A stretch of DNA of 64,000 nucleotides from Sphingobacteriaceae bacterium. Lineage in GTDB: Bacteria > Bacteroidota > Bacteroidia > B-17B0 > Aurantibacillaceae. Both the position numbers and the translations under genes were made by a program. The DNA lies in contig CANKBS010000002.1 of assembly GCA_947480015.1 (NCBI GenBank), positions 177,886 to 241,885 of the forward strand, in the 5' to 3' direction. This document shows positions 55,113 through 63,870 of this stretch, piece by piece; the stretch's first letter is position 1, and every line of letters starts with the position of its first letter. Under the pieces are notes generated by a model that made no database searches, had not been told where the DNA came from, and worked only from the letters and a program-made list of their open reading frames with translations.

Positions 55113-56522
55113 ATGACAAGTGATTTTTTTATACTGATGAAATCTGAACTGAGCCTGGTGTTCATCATTTTTCTTTTGCTCATCCTCAAAGTAAGCGATG
55201 TGTTTAAATCCAACTCGGCTTTTAGTCACTTCAGTAATGTGTTACTGGTCTTGAATTTTGTTTTCGGATTTTTATTTAATTCCGAAGGAACCTTGTTTAA
55301 CGGCATGTTCTATACCAACTCGGCTCTGGCACTCGAAAAAAATATTTTAAATTTTGGTGTCTTAGTTATTTGCTTGCAGGCCTTCGACTGGTTAAAAACA
55401 CACAAACATGTGGCGGAGTTTTATATTTTGTTGCTCAGTACTTTATTGGGTATGTTTTACATGATCTCAAGCGGACATTTTTTAATGTTTTATTTGGGAC
55501 TCGAACTGGCCTCTATTCCACTGGCTGCTTTGGCTAATTTTGATCTTGAAAAAAGAAAATCATCTGAAGCCGCTATGAAATTAATTCTCTCTTCTGCCTT
55601 TGCATCTGGTATTTTATTATTCGGTATTTCACTTTTGTATGGTGCAACAGGCTCCTTACTCTTCTCCGAAATGCCCATGCTTATTACTGATTCGCCTTTA
55701 CAAGTAGTTTCCTTAATTTTTATCTTCACGGGCTTTGCCTTTAAACTTTCGGTAGTTCCCTTCCATTTCTGGACTGCCGATGTATACGAAGGAGCCCCGG
55801 TTGCGGTCACTTCTTTTTTATCGGTGATTTCAAAAGCCGCCATGGTGTTTGTATTTATTTCTATCCTCATGCCTTTATTCGCCTCTGCAAAAGATCTGTT
55901 TTATCTCATCTTATTACTGAGCATTGTGTTGACTATTTCCATCGGGAATCTTTTTGCTATTCGTCAAGATAACATCAAACGTTTCCTTGCCTTCTCTTCC
56001 ATTGCGCAAGTGGGCTATGTGTTATTGGGTTTATCATCCGGAAACAGTATAGGCATCAGCGCTTCCATTTATTTTTTAATGGTGTATTTGTTTTCCAATC
56101 TGGCTGCCTTTGGTGTTATCTCCATTGTCTCATCCCAAAGTGGCAAAGAAAACATTTCCGATTACAAAGGTTTTTATACCAATAATAAAATGTTAAGTTG
56201 GATCCTGGCCATCGCCATGTTCTCCTTGGCCGGTATTCCGCCAACAGCGGGCTTCTTCGGCAAAATGTTTTTAGTAACCGCCGGTGCCAGCAAAGGTAAT
56301 TTTGTATTGGTTGGTTTTGCGGCCCTAAACATGGTAGTATCTTTGTATTATTATTTACGTGTGATTAAAGCCATCTTCATCGATAAAAATGACGAACCCA
56401 TTGCATCCATCAGTGGTAGCATTTCCCACCACATTGGCTTAATTCTTTGTTTTTTAGGAATCATCTTAACCGGTTTCGCCGGCGGACTTTACGAATACAT
56501 TGCAATAGCTTTTAAATTATAG
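55113..56522 (+). CDS. nuoN: NADH-quinone oxidoreductase subunit N
   Basis: 469 residues, the last canonical complex I subunit. Signatures are FYLGLELASIPLAALANF, FHFWTADVYEGAPVAVTSFLSVISKAA and IKRFLAFSSIAQVGYV. A small gene with no known function starts 4 bases after its stop. Confidence 0.95.
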   Translation: MTSDFFILMKSELSLVFIIFLLLILKVSDVFKSNSAFSHFSNVLLVLNFVFGFLFNSEGTLFNGMFYTNSALALEKNILNFGVLVICLQAFDWLKTHKHVAEFYILLLSTLLGMFYMISSGHFLMFYLGLELASIPLAALANFDLEKRKSSEAAMKLILSSAFASGILLFGISLLYGATGSLLFSEMPMLITDSPLQVVSLIFIFTGFAFKLSVVPFHFWTADVYEGAPVAVTSFLSVISKAAMVFVFISILMPLFASAKDLFYLILLLSIVLTISIGNLFAIRQDNIKRFLAFSSIAQVGYVLLGLSSGNSIGISASIYFLMVYLFSNLAAFGVISIVSSQSGKENISDYKGFYTNNKMLSWILAIAMFSLAGIPPTAGFFGKMFLVTAGASKGNFVLVGFAALNMVVSLYYYLRVIKAIFIDKNDEPIASISGSISHHIGLILCFLGIILTGFAGGLYEYIAIAFKL

Positions 56523-56526
56523 AATC

Positions 56527-56901
56527 ATGGCATTGAATCAAAATCATACCTGCGAAGAATTAGATGGCGTTAAATGTTCTATCATTGAAAAAAATTGTCC
56601 GACCGAACGCTCAGCCTTTTTAAAAGAACTTTTAGAACACAATAAATTTACGGTGGTAGTAGCAGCCAGTCCAGCCCCTAAAGCAGCGCCAAAACCTGTT
56701 GTTGAAGGCGAGGCGCCTATTGCAGAAGCTCCCGCACCACCCAGTACGTTTACCGTTGGTGTTACCGATCTTTCTTTTAATACCATCAATGCCATTTTTA
56801 ACCGCGAATTAGTCACTAAAGAAGGTGTTATTGTTACGCCGGCATTCTGGAAACAGTTACAAAGCGTCTCCGATCCCGAATCCTGGTATTGGAAAAAATA
56901 G
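56527..56901 (+). CDS. Unassigned small protein at the end of the nuo operon
   Basis: 124 residues. The N-terminus has three cysteines in 20 residues (HTCEELDGVKCSIIEKNC), then an alpha-helical stretch (ERSAFLKELLEHNKF), an alanine/proline-rich linker (about 50-75) and a C-terminal domain (TFTVGVTDLSFNTINAIFNREL ... ESWYWKK). I do not recognise a named family. Placement directly after nuoN (4 bases) suggests a function tied to complex I. Confidence 0.72.
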   Translation: MALNQNHTCEELDGVKCSIIEKNCPTERSAFLKELLEHNKFTVVVAASPAPKAAPKPVVEGEAPIAEAPAPPSTFTVGVTDLSFNTINAIFNRELVTKEGVIVTPAFWKQLQSVSDPESWYWKK

Positions 56902-57039
56902 TTTTTGTATAAATGTAGAATCATACCCATTTTTCCTTCTCAACTTCTCAAATTTAACCTGCAAAAAAATCCGTTTTCATGCTTACTTTGGACTCAAGGG
57001 AAAAGACTGATATGCTTAGCATTCCAGGCGTCTTTAAAG

Positions 57040-57140
57040 TTTAACCACAATGACCACAAAGAAAAAGGCACAAAGAACACTATGTTGGTGCATTCCCACT
57101 TTGTGTCCTTTGTGTAAAACTTCGTGCAATTGTGGTTAAA
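57040..57140 (-). repeat. AACCAC...CACAAAG imperfect inverted repeat, copy 2 (inverted)
   Basis: Reverse complement aligns with 16887-16987 over about 100 bp (TTTAACCAC and GTGGTTAAA ends, GACACAAAG and CTTTGTGCC inside). It lies in the 56902-57333 gap between the nuo and nifJ operons, where no gene was found. Confidence 0.75.
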
Positions 57141-57264
57141 CGAACGAAATGCTAAACGAAGACAGTACAAGGAAATGCAATCATGTGAAAGGATTTCTAT
57201 GGTAGGACTTCACTGAACCAAATTGTTCTGGTTCATAATAGTGATTTACTGAAACCCAAAAAAC

Positions 57265-57314
57265 AAAACCTGAATTTTAAAATCCTCTTTTAGAAAATTT
57301 CAAAATTCAGGTTT
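57265..57314 (-). terminator. Terminator of nifJ
   Basis: Long stem AAACCTGAATTTT / AAAATTCAGGTTT around a 20-plus-base loop, 20 bases beyond the nifJ stop on the minus strand; A/T-rich on both sides, so it may also serve the convergent nuo operon. Confidence 0.7.
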
Positions 57315-57333
57315 AAATTAAAAATTAAAAAAA

Positions 57334-60300
57334 CTACAACGAAGTCAAGGCCAATAAACGTTCCCAACGCTGTGAAACACCCTTCTCTGCCGAAATCAAC
57401 ACATCTGCTGCATGCTCGGGATTCTGACGAATGAGCGAACTAAAACGGGTTTCAGCATATAAAAAGTCTTTCAATGGCAACACCGCTTCCTTGCTGTCTA
57501 ACGAGAACCGTTGTCCTTTTTCCTTTGTTGGATTGTAACGGAACAAAGGCCAGTAACCCGATTTCACGGCGTTAACCTGTTGCTCGGCACCGTGACCCAT
57601 GTCGTAACCATGCGCAATACAATGCGAGTAAGCAATCACAATGCTGGTACCCGGATAATTTTCAGCTTCCTGTATGGTTCTAATGGCATGCGCATCATTC
57701 GCGCCCATGGCTATTTGTGCCACATAGGCCGAACCGTGTGCTATGGCCTGCAAAGCCAGATCCTTTTTGCCGTTCTCTTTTCCATTCACCGAAAACTTCG
57801 CACTCGCTCCTATTGGTGTGGACTTCGATTTCTGTCCACCGGTATTTGAATACACTTCGGTATCGAGTACAATGATGTTGACGTTTTCACCGGTTGAAAG
57901 CACATGGTCTAATCCACCAAAGCCTATGTCATACGCCCAGCCATCACCACCAATAATCCAGTGCGATTTTTTTACTAAGTGATCGGCAATAATGTCTAAC
58001 TGTTTGGCTTCAAAACTGGTGAGCTGTGCAATGCGTTTTCTTAATTCCACTACCTTCTCACGCTGTTTGCGGATGCCCGCTTCATTGCTCTGATCGGCAT
58101 GTAACAACTCATCCACAAAACTTTCTCCTATCACATCACGCAAGCCATGTAAAATACTGGCCGCTATTTCCGTTTTTTTAGCGTAACCCATTTTAATCCC
58201 TAAACCAAATTCGGCATTGTCTTCAAACAATGAGTTAGCCCAAGCCGGGCCATTACCGGCGTTATTGGTAGTCCATGGTGTGGTTGGTAAATTACCACTA
58301 TAAATAGACGAACAGCCTGTGGCATTGGCTACTACCATTCTGTCGCCATACAATTGCGATAATAATTTTACATAAGGTGTTTCGCCGCAACCGGCGCAGG
58401 CTCCCGAGAATTCAAATAATGGTTGTAAAAACTGAGTACCTTTTACAGTATTGGTATTGGCTCTCGAACGATCGAGTTCAGGAATGGATAAAAAGAAATC
58501 CCAGTTCTTCATTTCCACTTCTTTTAATGGCGCCTGTTCAACCATGTTAATAGCCTTGTGGCGGGCATCGGTTTTACTGCTCACCGGACAATATTCCACA
58601 CATAAATTACAACCGGTACAATCTTCCACCGACACTTGTAAAGTATAAGCCTCTTTTTCTTTTTCAAATTCTTTACCAATGGGTGGCGTGTGTTTAAAAG
58701 CAGCCGGGGCTTTTTCCAATTGTTCTTTTGGATAAACTTTACAACGAATGGCAGCATGTGGACAGATCAAAAAGCATTTACCACACTGCGAACAAAGGTC
58801 TGCATCCCACACGGGCACCGTTGCCGCAATGTTTCGTTTTTCGTATTTGGTGGTGCCAACCGGGTATTGACCATCCACAGGGAAGGCACTTACCGGTAAA
58901 TCATCCCCTTCAAAAGAAAGTATTTTCGCCAATACATGTTCCACAAAATCAGGTGCATCACCCGAAACACTTTTCTCGGTAAGCATACTGCCTATTTTTT
59001 CGTTGGCATAATCCACCACCTCTAAGTTTGCTAAGGTTTGATCAACGGCCTCGTAATTTTTTAAAACCACTTTTTCACCTTTTGCCGAATACGATTTTTT
59101 GATCGCATCTTTAATGCGTTGTATCGCATCCTCCTTGCTTAAAATGCCGGCAATGGCAAAGAAACAAGTTTGTAAAATGGTGTTGATGCGTGATCCCATG
59201 CCGGTTTCACGAGCTACTTTGGAAGCATTGATCACATAAAATTTAATTTCTTTCTCAACAATTTCTTCCTGCACATGTTTTGGTAAACGGGCCCACACAT
59301 TTTTTGAATCGTGCGTGGTGTTGAGTAAAAAGGTCGCGCCTTTTTCGGCGTGTTTTAAAATATCGTATTTATTTATAAAGTTAGATTGGTGACAGGCAAT
59401 AAAATTAGCCGACTGCACCAGATAAGTAGATTGAATTGGTTTTTTCCCAAAACGTAAATGCGATACGGTAAGTGACCCCGATTTTTTAGAATCATACACA
59501 AAATAACCCTGCACATAATTGTCGGTGGTATCTCCAATAATTTTAATGGAGTTTTTATTAGCACCAACCGTACCATCTGCACCCAGTCCGTAAAACAAAC
59601 CTCTGAACAAATGTTGTTTTTCTAACGAGAAGTCTGCATCGTAGTTTAAACTCATGTGCGTTACATCATCCTCAATACCAACGGTGAAGTGATTTTTTGG
59701 TTTTGTTACTTTTAATTCATCAAAAATAGTTTTCACCATGGCCGGTGTAAATTCTTTGGAAGCCAGACCATAACGACCAGCTATGACTCTTGGAATTTGA
59801 CCTTCCCATTCTTCAGCCATCATGTTCACCACATCCATGTACAAAGGATCACCAATAGAACCAGGTTCCTTGCAACGATCCATCACACAAATGCTTTTTA
59901 CTGATTTAGGTATGCTTTGTACAAATAATTCCGTATCAACGGGACGGAACATGCGGATGTATAAATAACCCACCTGTTCACCTTGTTCATTTAAATAGTT
60001 CACCGTTTCGTTTACCGCACCGGCACCCGATCCCATAATGATGATGAATCTGTCGGGATTTTCATGTCCGTAATACTCATACAATTTATACGAACGACCG
60101 GTTAAGCCTGCAAACTTTTTCATCATGTCGTTTACAATGGCCGGTGTTTTTTTATAGTATTGGTTCGATGCCTCACGACTTTGAAAAAACACATCCGGAT
60201 TTTGTGCAGTACCTCTGATAGAAGGATGTTCGGGCGACATGGCCCTTCTGCGGAAGGCTAACAAGGAAGCCTCATCGATCATTTGAAGAATCACATCATC

Positions 60301-60861
60301 GGGAATCAATTCCACTTTGGTTAATTCGTGTGAGGTTCTGAAACCATCAAAAATATTGAGAAAAGGAATTTGAGAACGTAAAGTGGCGGCTTGTGCAATT
60401 AAAGCCATATCCATAGCTTCCTGCGAATTACGGCCGAATAACATGGCCCAACCGGTTTGGCGCACCGACATCACATCGCTGTGATCACCAAAAATACTTA
60501 AGGCATGCGTGGCCAAAGTGCGGGCGGCAATATGAAAAACGCAGGGTGTTAATTCACCGGCAATTTTATACATATTCGGGATCATCAATAACAAACCCTG
60601 AGAACAAGTAAAGGTTGAAGCCAAGGTACCGGCTTGCAGGGCACCGTGGATGGCTCCGGCAGCACCCGCCTCACTTTGCATTTCCATCACACGCGGCACT
60701 TCACCAAACACATTTTTTTGTCCGGCTGCCGACCATTCATCGCAAAACTCGCCCATGGCGCTTGAAGGCGTTATGGGGTATATGGCGCAAACCTCACTTG
60801 TTTTGTAAGCAACAAAAGCGGCTGCCTCATTGCCATCCATGATTTTAATTTTCTTTTTCAT
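57334..60861 (-). CDS. nifJ: Pyruvate:ferredoxin (flavodoxin) oxidoreductase
   Basis: About 1,175 residues from the ATG at 60861, which gives the family N-terminus MKKKIKIMDGNEAAAFVAY; the upstream start at 60894 adds unrelated residues. Domains in order: the pyruvate-binding alpha part (YPITPSS), gamma-like part, two [4Fe-4S] motifs (CSQCGKCFLIC and CTGCNLCVEYC), and the ThDP-binding beta part (GACAGCGETPYVKLL, ATGCSSIYSGN). It converts pyruvate and CoA to acetyl-CoA, CO2 and reduced ferredoxin. A perfect palindrome lies about 70 bases upstream of the start. Confidence 0.97.
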   Translation of the reverse strand: MKKKIKIMDGNEAAAFVAYKTSEVCAIYPITPSSAMGEFCDEWSAAGQKNVFGEVPRVMEMQSEAGAAGAIHGALQAGTLASTFTCSQGLLLMIPNMYKIAGELTPCVFHIAARTLATHALSIFGDHSDVMSVRQTGWAMLFGRNSQEAMDMALIAQAATLRSQIPFLNIFDGFRTSHELTKVELIPDDVILQMIDEASLLAFRRRAMSPEHPSIRGTAQNPDVFFQSREASNQYYKKTPAIVNDMMKKFAGLTGRSYKLYEYYGHENPDRFIIIMGSGAGAVNETVNYLNEQGEQVGYLYIRMFRPVDTELFVQSIPKSVKSICVMDRCKEPGSIGDPLYMDVVNMMAEEWEGQIPRVIAGRYGLASKEFTPAMVKTIFDELKVTKPKNHFTVGIEDDVTHMSLNYDADFSLEKQHLFRGLFYGLGADGTVGANKNSIKIIGDTTDNYVQGYFVYDSKKSGSLTVSHLRFGKKPIQSTYLVQSANFIACHQSNFINKYDILKHAEKGATFLLNTTHDSKNVWARLPKHVQEEIVEKEIKFYVINASKVARETGMGSRINTILQTCFFAIAGILSKEDAIQRIKDAIKKSYSAKGEKVVLKNYEAVDQTLANLEVVDYANEKIGSMLTEKSVSGDAPDFVEHVLAKILSFEGDDLPVSAFPVDGQYPVGTTKYEKRNIAATVPVWDADLCSQCGKCFLICPHAAIRCKVYPKEQLEKAPAAFKHTPPIGKEFEKEKEAYTLQVSVEDCTGCNLCVEYCPVSSKTDARHKAINMVEQAPLKEVEMKNWDFFLSIPELDRSRANTNTVKGTQFLQPLFEFSGACAGCGETPYVKLLSQLYGDRMVVANATGCSSIYSGNLPTTPWTTNNAGNGPAWANSLFEDNAEFGLGIKMGYAKKTEIAASILHGLRDVIGESFVDELLHADQSNEAGIRKQREKVVELRKRIAQLTSFEAKQLDIIADHLVKKSHWIIGGDGWAYDIGFGGLDHVLSTGENVNIIVLDTEVYSNTGGQKSKSTPIGASAKFSVNGKENGKKDLALQAIAHGSAYVAQIAMGANDAHAIRTIQEAENYPGTSIVIAYSHCIAHGYDMGHGAEQQVNAVKSGYWPLFRYNPTKEKGQRFSLDSKEAVLPLKDFLYAETRFSSLIRQNPEHAADVLISAEKGVSQRWERLLALTSL

Positions 60862-60930
60862 GTGTAGATAATATTTGTTTTTTAAAGGTCGCATGGTATA
60901 GCCTGTTTATCTCTTTCTCACCAACCGGCT

Positions 60931-60951
60931 CAAATGTTTGTTAAACATTTG
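60931..60951. promoter_or_regulatory. Palindrome upstream of nifJ
   Basis: Perfect 9-bp arms CAAATGTTT and AAACATTTG with a 3-base spacer, 70 bases before the nifJ start. Operator-like. Confidence 0.5.
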
Positions 60952-60998
60952 CCCTATTTGTGTTCGCAAACATGGCTACTTCATAATAGGTAATTGTA

Positions 60999-61520
60999 TT
61001 AAGATACTTGGTGACTAATCTTGTAAAAATCTTTTTCGAGGTTTTCTTTTTCACCGTGTTGCTCATCGTAATCTACAAAAGCATCAAAGAGCTCGTTCAT
61101 CTCGCGTTCAGAAAGTAAACTGGCTGCAGTAGAGAGAATGACGCGGTTTTCTTGATTCATGTGATTGAACATTTCACTTAAGTAACGATCCATGGTAGCA
61201 CGCAAACGCGGATAATTGTAAGCTGAGAAATGATTCTCGATTTCTGCAACCAGGGCTTTAAAATCCTCGTGGTTATCGCAAATCTCATGCATAAACTCAG
61301 CGTTCATGCTTTTAGAACGATCGCGCAGCAAAGGATAGAACATATCTTCCTCTTTTGGAAAATGATAGGTTTCGGAATAATTGCGGATAAACAGAATAAA
61401 GTCATTGATAAGATGGCGGTATTCTTCTTCGTCCTGAACTTTTTGAATCTCGTAACCGATACTCACAGCAGAAAGAAGAATTTTATGTTCCTCCTGCAAA
61501 ATTTTGATTGGATTTTTCAT
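60999..61520 (-). CDS. Hemerythrin-domain protein
   Basis: About 173 residues, from the ATG at 61520 (MKNPIKILQEEHKIL; the preceding six residues are not part of the family). A four-helix bundle of the hemerythrin type, with candidate di-iron ligands in LQEEHKIL, TYHFPKEEDMFYPLL, HEDFKALV and FNHMNQENRV (H...HxxxE...H...HxxxE/D order). Such proteins bind O2 or sense redox state. The next gene downstream on the strand is nifJ, whose product is destroyed by oxygen, which makes an oxygen-handling role plausible. Confidence 0.88.
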   Translation of the reverse strand: MKNPIKILQEEHKILLSAVSIGYEIQKVQDEEEYRHLINDFILFIRNYSETYHFPKEEDMFYPLLRDRSKSMNAEFMHEICDNHEDFKALVAEIENHFSAYNYPRLRATMDRYLSEMFNHMNQENRVILSTAASLLSEREMNELFDAFVDYDEQHGEKENLEKDFYKISHQVS

Positions 61521-61738
61521 GGCGCAATTTTTTGGCAAATCATCCTCGTGAAATCTTTTATAAAATACGGAAATAGCCCGCTGCTTATTTATGACGAATG
61601 TCAGTTGAAGCGGGCCATTTAGCTGATATTTGTCCTGTTAATGGTGATTTAACTTTCTTGCCTGGCCTAAGCAGTATAATGAATTTTACGCTTTGAAAAT
61701 TGACAAGCTTTTACTATCTTTAATAAATTAATTTTCCA

Positions 61739-61981
61739 ATGACAGCAAGTGATCATATCAGGAATGGGATTATTGAAAAACTCCTAACCATTTCAAATAA
61801 AGACTATTTGAATGCTATTCTTCAGGTAGTTCAAAACAGTTCAGCAGGCAATGATAGCGTTGGTTTAACTGAAGAACAGATGATTATGCTAAATTTAAGT
61901 GAAAAAGACTTAAAGGAAGGCAAATTAATTCCTCATTCTCAACTAGACAAATCAGATTTAAAATGGTTAAAAGAACTGTAG
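61739..61981 (+). CDS. Antitoxin of a ParE-type toxin-antitoxin pair
   Basis: 80 residues, acidic and helical, ending HSQLDKSDLKWLKEL. Its end overlaps the start of the RelE/ParE-type gene by 19 bases, the usual order (antitoxin first). The family is one of the short Bacteroidota antitoxins without a recognisable DNA-binding motif. Function assigned by its partner. Confidence 0.75.
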   Translation: MTASDHIRNGIIEKLLTISNKDYLNAILQVVQNSSAGNDSVGLTEEQMIMLNLSEKDLKEGKLIPHSQLDKSDLKWLKEL

Positions 61982-62268
61982 TCTGGACTGAAACAGCTGC
62001 ACGTCAACGCCGGGAAATTTTAAAGTACTGGGTCATAAGAAATGGAACTACAATTTACGCTGAAAAACTTATAACACTTATATCCGAACAAGTTCAAGTA
62101 ATCTTATCTAACCCAAAATTTTTCAAAAAAGCTGATTTTCCTAACACTCACGTTTCAGCCTTAGGGCATTTTAGTATTTTTTATAAATACACCCATGACA
62201 TGCTAATTATAATGGCATTTTGGGACAACAGGCAAGACCCGAAAAAATTATTAGATTCACTCAAATAA
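61963..62268 (+). CDS. RelE/ParE-superfamily toxin
   Basis: 101 residues with the ParE/RelE pattern: VVWTETAARQRREILKYWVIRNG, then AEKLITLISEQVQVILSNPKF and FSIFYKYTHDMLIIMAFWDNRQDPKKLLD. The WDNRQDP ending is typical of the Bacteroidota ParE-like type. It poisons gyrase or the ribosome when not neutralised, depending on subgroup; the sequence does not decide which. Confidence 0.88.
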   Translation: MVKRTVVWTETAARQRREILKYWVIRNGTTIYAEKLITLISEQVQVILSNPKFFKKADFPNTHVSALGHFSIFYKYTHDMLIIMAFWDNRQDPKKLLDSLK

Positions 62269-62609
62269 CGAAACCGCTCTGCAGGAGTTGTAATTCTGCG
62301 GCGTTATTTAAATCCTAAGGATCTGTGATCCTTGCCTTGTCTAAAAAATCAAAAACATGACACCGGCGCCGTATCGTATTATGCAGCGCGGGATTTAGAT
62401 GTTTATGCCAGGTTTAGAGTTAAATCAAAAACATGCAGCTGTAAAAACACCAAAGAATGATTATCTTATTATAAGTTGAGTTTTAACAATAAGGTTCGAA
62501 CACCAACATCTCATAAAAATTAAAAACAATTGGCAAATTTCTATTTATTTCATTAACTTTAAATAACCTCTCGCCCCTTTTGCAAATTTTCTATTTTCAT
62601 TTTTTACGG
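62269..62609. other. Intergenic stretch with one short hairpin
   Basis: A short hairpin AAGGATC / GATCCTT with a TGT loop lies at 62317-62333. No gene or promoter box was found. Confidence 0.5.
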
Positions 62610-63227
62610 ATGACGAAATGTGCGACTAAATATCTGACACTTTTTTTGTTACTCTTTGAGGGATTCACGCTATTAAAGGCTCAGGAAAGATTTCAGAAAA
62701 AGGATGATGAACTAAGTGAAAATTATAAAAAGAATTTACTTGCACTTAATGTCTTCGATTTAAGAAATAAAAATTTTAGTTTTTCATACGAGCGCTTTGT
62801 TGCTGAAGGATACCTTGGATTAAAAATTCCGACATCTATAGGTATATCAAAAGCCGGCACAGGGAGTAACCTGCAGCAAAATAAAATTTCAAGTATTGGT
62901 TTTATTTTAAATTGCTACCCTGATAAACAAGGCATTGTCCGTTTCTTTATTGGTCCTGGTTTTGAAACAGGGAAATATGCCTTTGCTTTACCAAAATCAA
63001 CTAGCCTTAAAATATCCGAACTTAACATATTAAATATATCATATAAGGCGTGGTTCCTTGATTTTGGCTGCATGTTTCAGTTTTCAAAAAGACTTACTGC
63101 GAGTTTAGAAATTGATCTCGGTTTTAGAACCGACAGACTTGCAGATTTTTATAATTATGCTTCAACGCCAAACCAAAAGCTTTACGCAGCGGCAAATGCA
63201 GTAATAAATTTTGGTTATAGGTTTTAA
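62610..63227 (+). CDS. Outer-membrane beta-barrel-like protein
   Basis: About 205 residues from the ATG at 62610; the TTG at 62580 would give a poorer N-terminus. A signal peptide (ending near LLKAQ) is followed by barrel-type strands: FSFSYERFVAEGYLGLKIP, SSIGFILNCYPDKQGIVRFFIGPGFETG, AWFLDFGCMFQF and a final strand AVINFGYRF, whose last residue is phenylalanine as in many outer-membrane barrels. Function unknown. The next gene starts 25 bases downstream. Confidence 0.72.
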   Translation: MTKCATKYLTLFLLLFEGFTLLKAQERFQKKDDELSENYKKNLLALNVFDLRNKNFSFSYERFVAEGYLGLKIPTSIGISKAGTGSNLQQNKISSIGFILNCYPDKQGIVRFFIGPGFETGKYAFALPKSTSLKISELNILNISYKAWFLDFGCMFQFSKRLTASLEIDLGFRTDRLADFYNYASTPNQKLYAAANAVINFGYRF

Positions 63228-63252
63228 ATAATGATGACAAAAATAAATCAAC

Positions 63253-63870
63253 ATGACTCATTCACTATTATTTCAGCAATCTAAAAATACTTTTTATTGG
63301 TATTTTGTTTTAGTCGTTGTAGCCCTAATTTTTAGTTGTAAAAAAGACCCTGTAAATACAGCCTCTATATCCGGCACCATAACTCACACCGGAACCGCCA
63401 TTCCAGGTACCACGCTAACATTGAGTTCAAAATCAATTAACTATACTGCCTATAGTAGTACCAGTGGTAAGTTTGATTTTACAGGGCTCCCCAGAGGTGA
63501 TTACAAAATTGAAGCACGGTTTCAAAAAACACTATCAACTACTAGCCTCACTACTAGCGCCATTGTGGCCAATGGAGCTTTAACGGCGCAGATAAACAAA
63601 GACGGGGAAAAAATCATAGCCAATATTGAGTTAAGCTGGGATACAGTAATAACGCAAACAGGCGGAGGCGGAGGCGGAGGTGGAAGCAGTGGCTCTTGTC
63701 CATACATTTACGCATACAATGGGCAATCTTATGTGTTTAATGGTGATATCTATGCGGGCGCCATTTACCCTTGTCTCGAAAGACATGACTACACACGCTT
63801 GAACGGTATGCTAGCCGTTGACGGAAAATACCGGATCAAGATTGCTAATAAATTGGAAATTCCACTATAA
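63253..63870 (+). CDS. Lipoprotein-like protein, apparently truncated by an IS insertion
   Basis: 205 residues. An N-terminal hydrophobic segment ends with the lipobox-like LIFSC (about residue 33), then a carboxypeptidase-regulatory-like domain (SISGTITHTGTAIPGTTLTLSSKS) and, after a glycine run, the start of a second domain (CPYIYAYNGQSYVFNGDIYAGAIYPCLERHDY ... YRIKIANKLE). In proteins of this kind that domain continues for many residues, but here it ends IPL just before a set of 24-bp repeats that resemble an IS end. The gene is therefore probably the 5' part of a longer gene. Confidence 0.68.
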   Translation: MTHSLLFQQSKNTFYWYFVLVVVALIFSCKKDPVNTASISGTITHTGTAIPGTTLTLSSKSINYTAYSSTSGKFDFTGLPRGDYKIEARFQKTLSTTSLTTSAIVANGALTAQINKDGEKIIANIELSWDTVITQTGGGGGGGGSSGSCPYIYAYNGQSYVFNGDIYAGAIYPCLERHDYTRLNGMLAVDGKYRIKIANKLEIPL

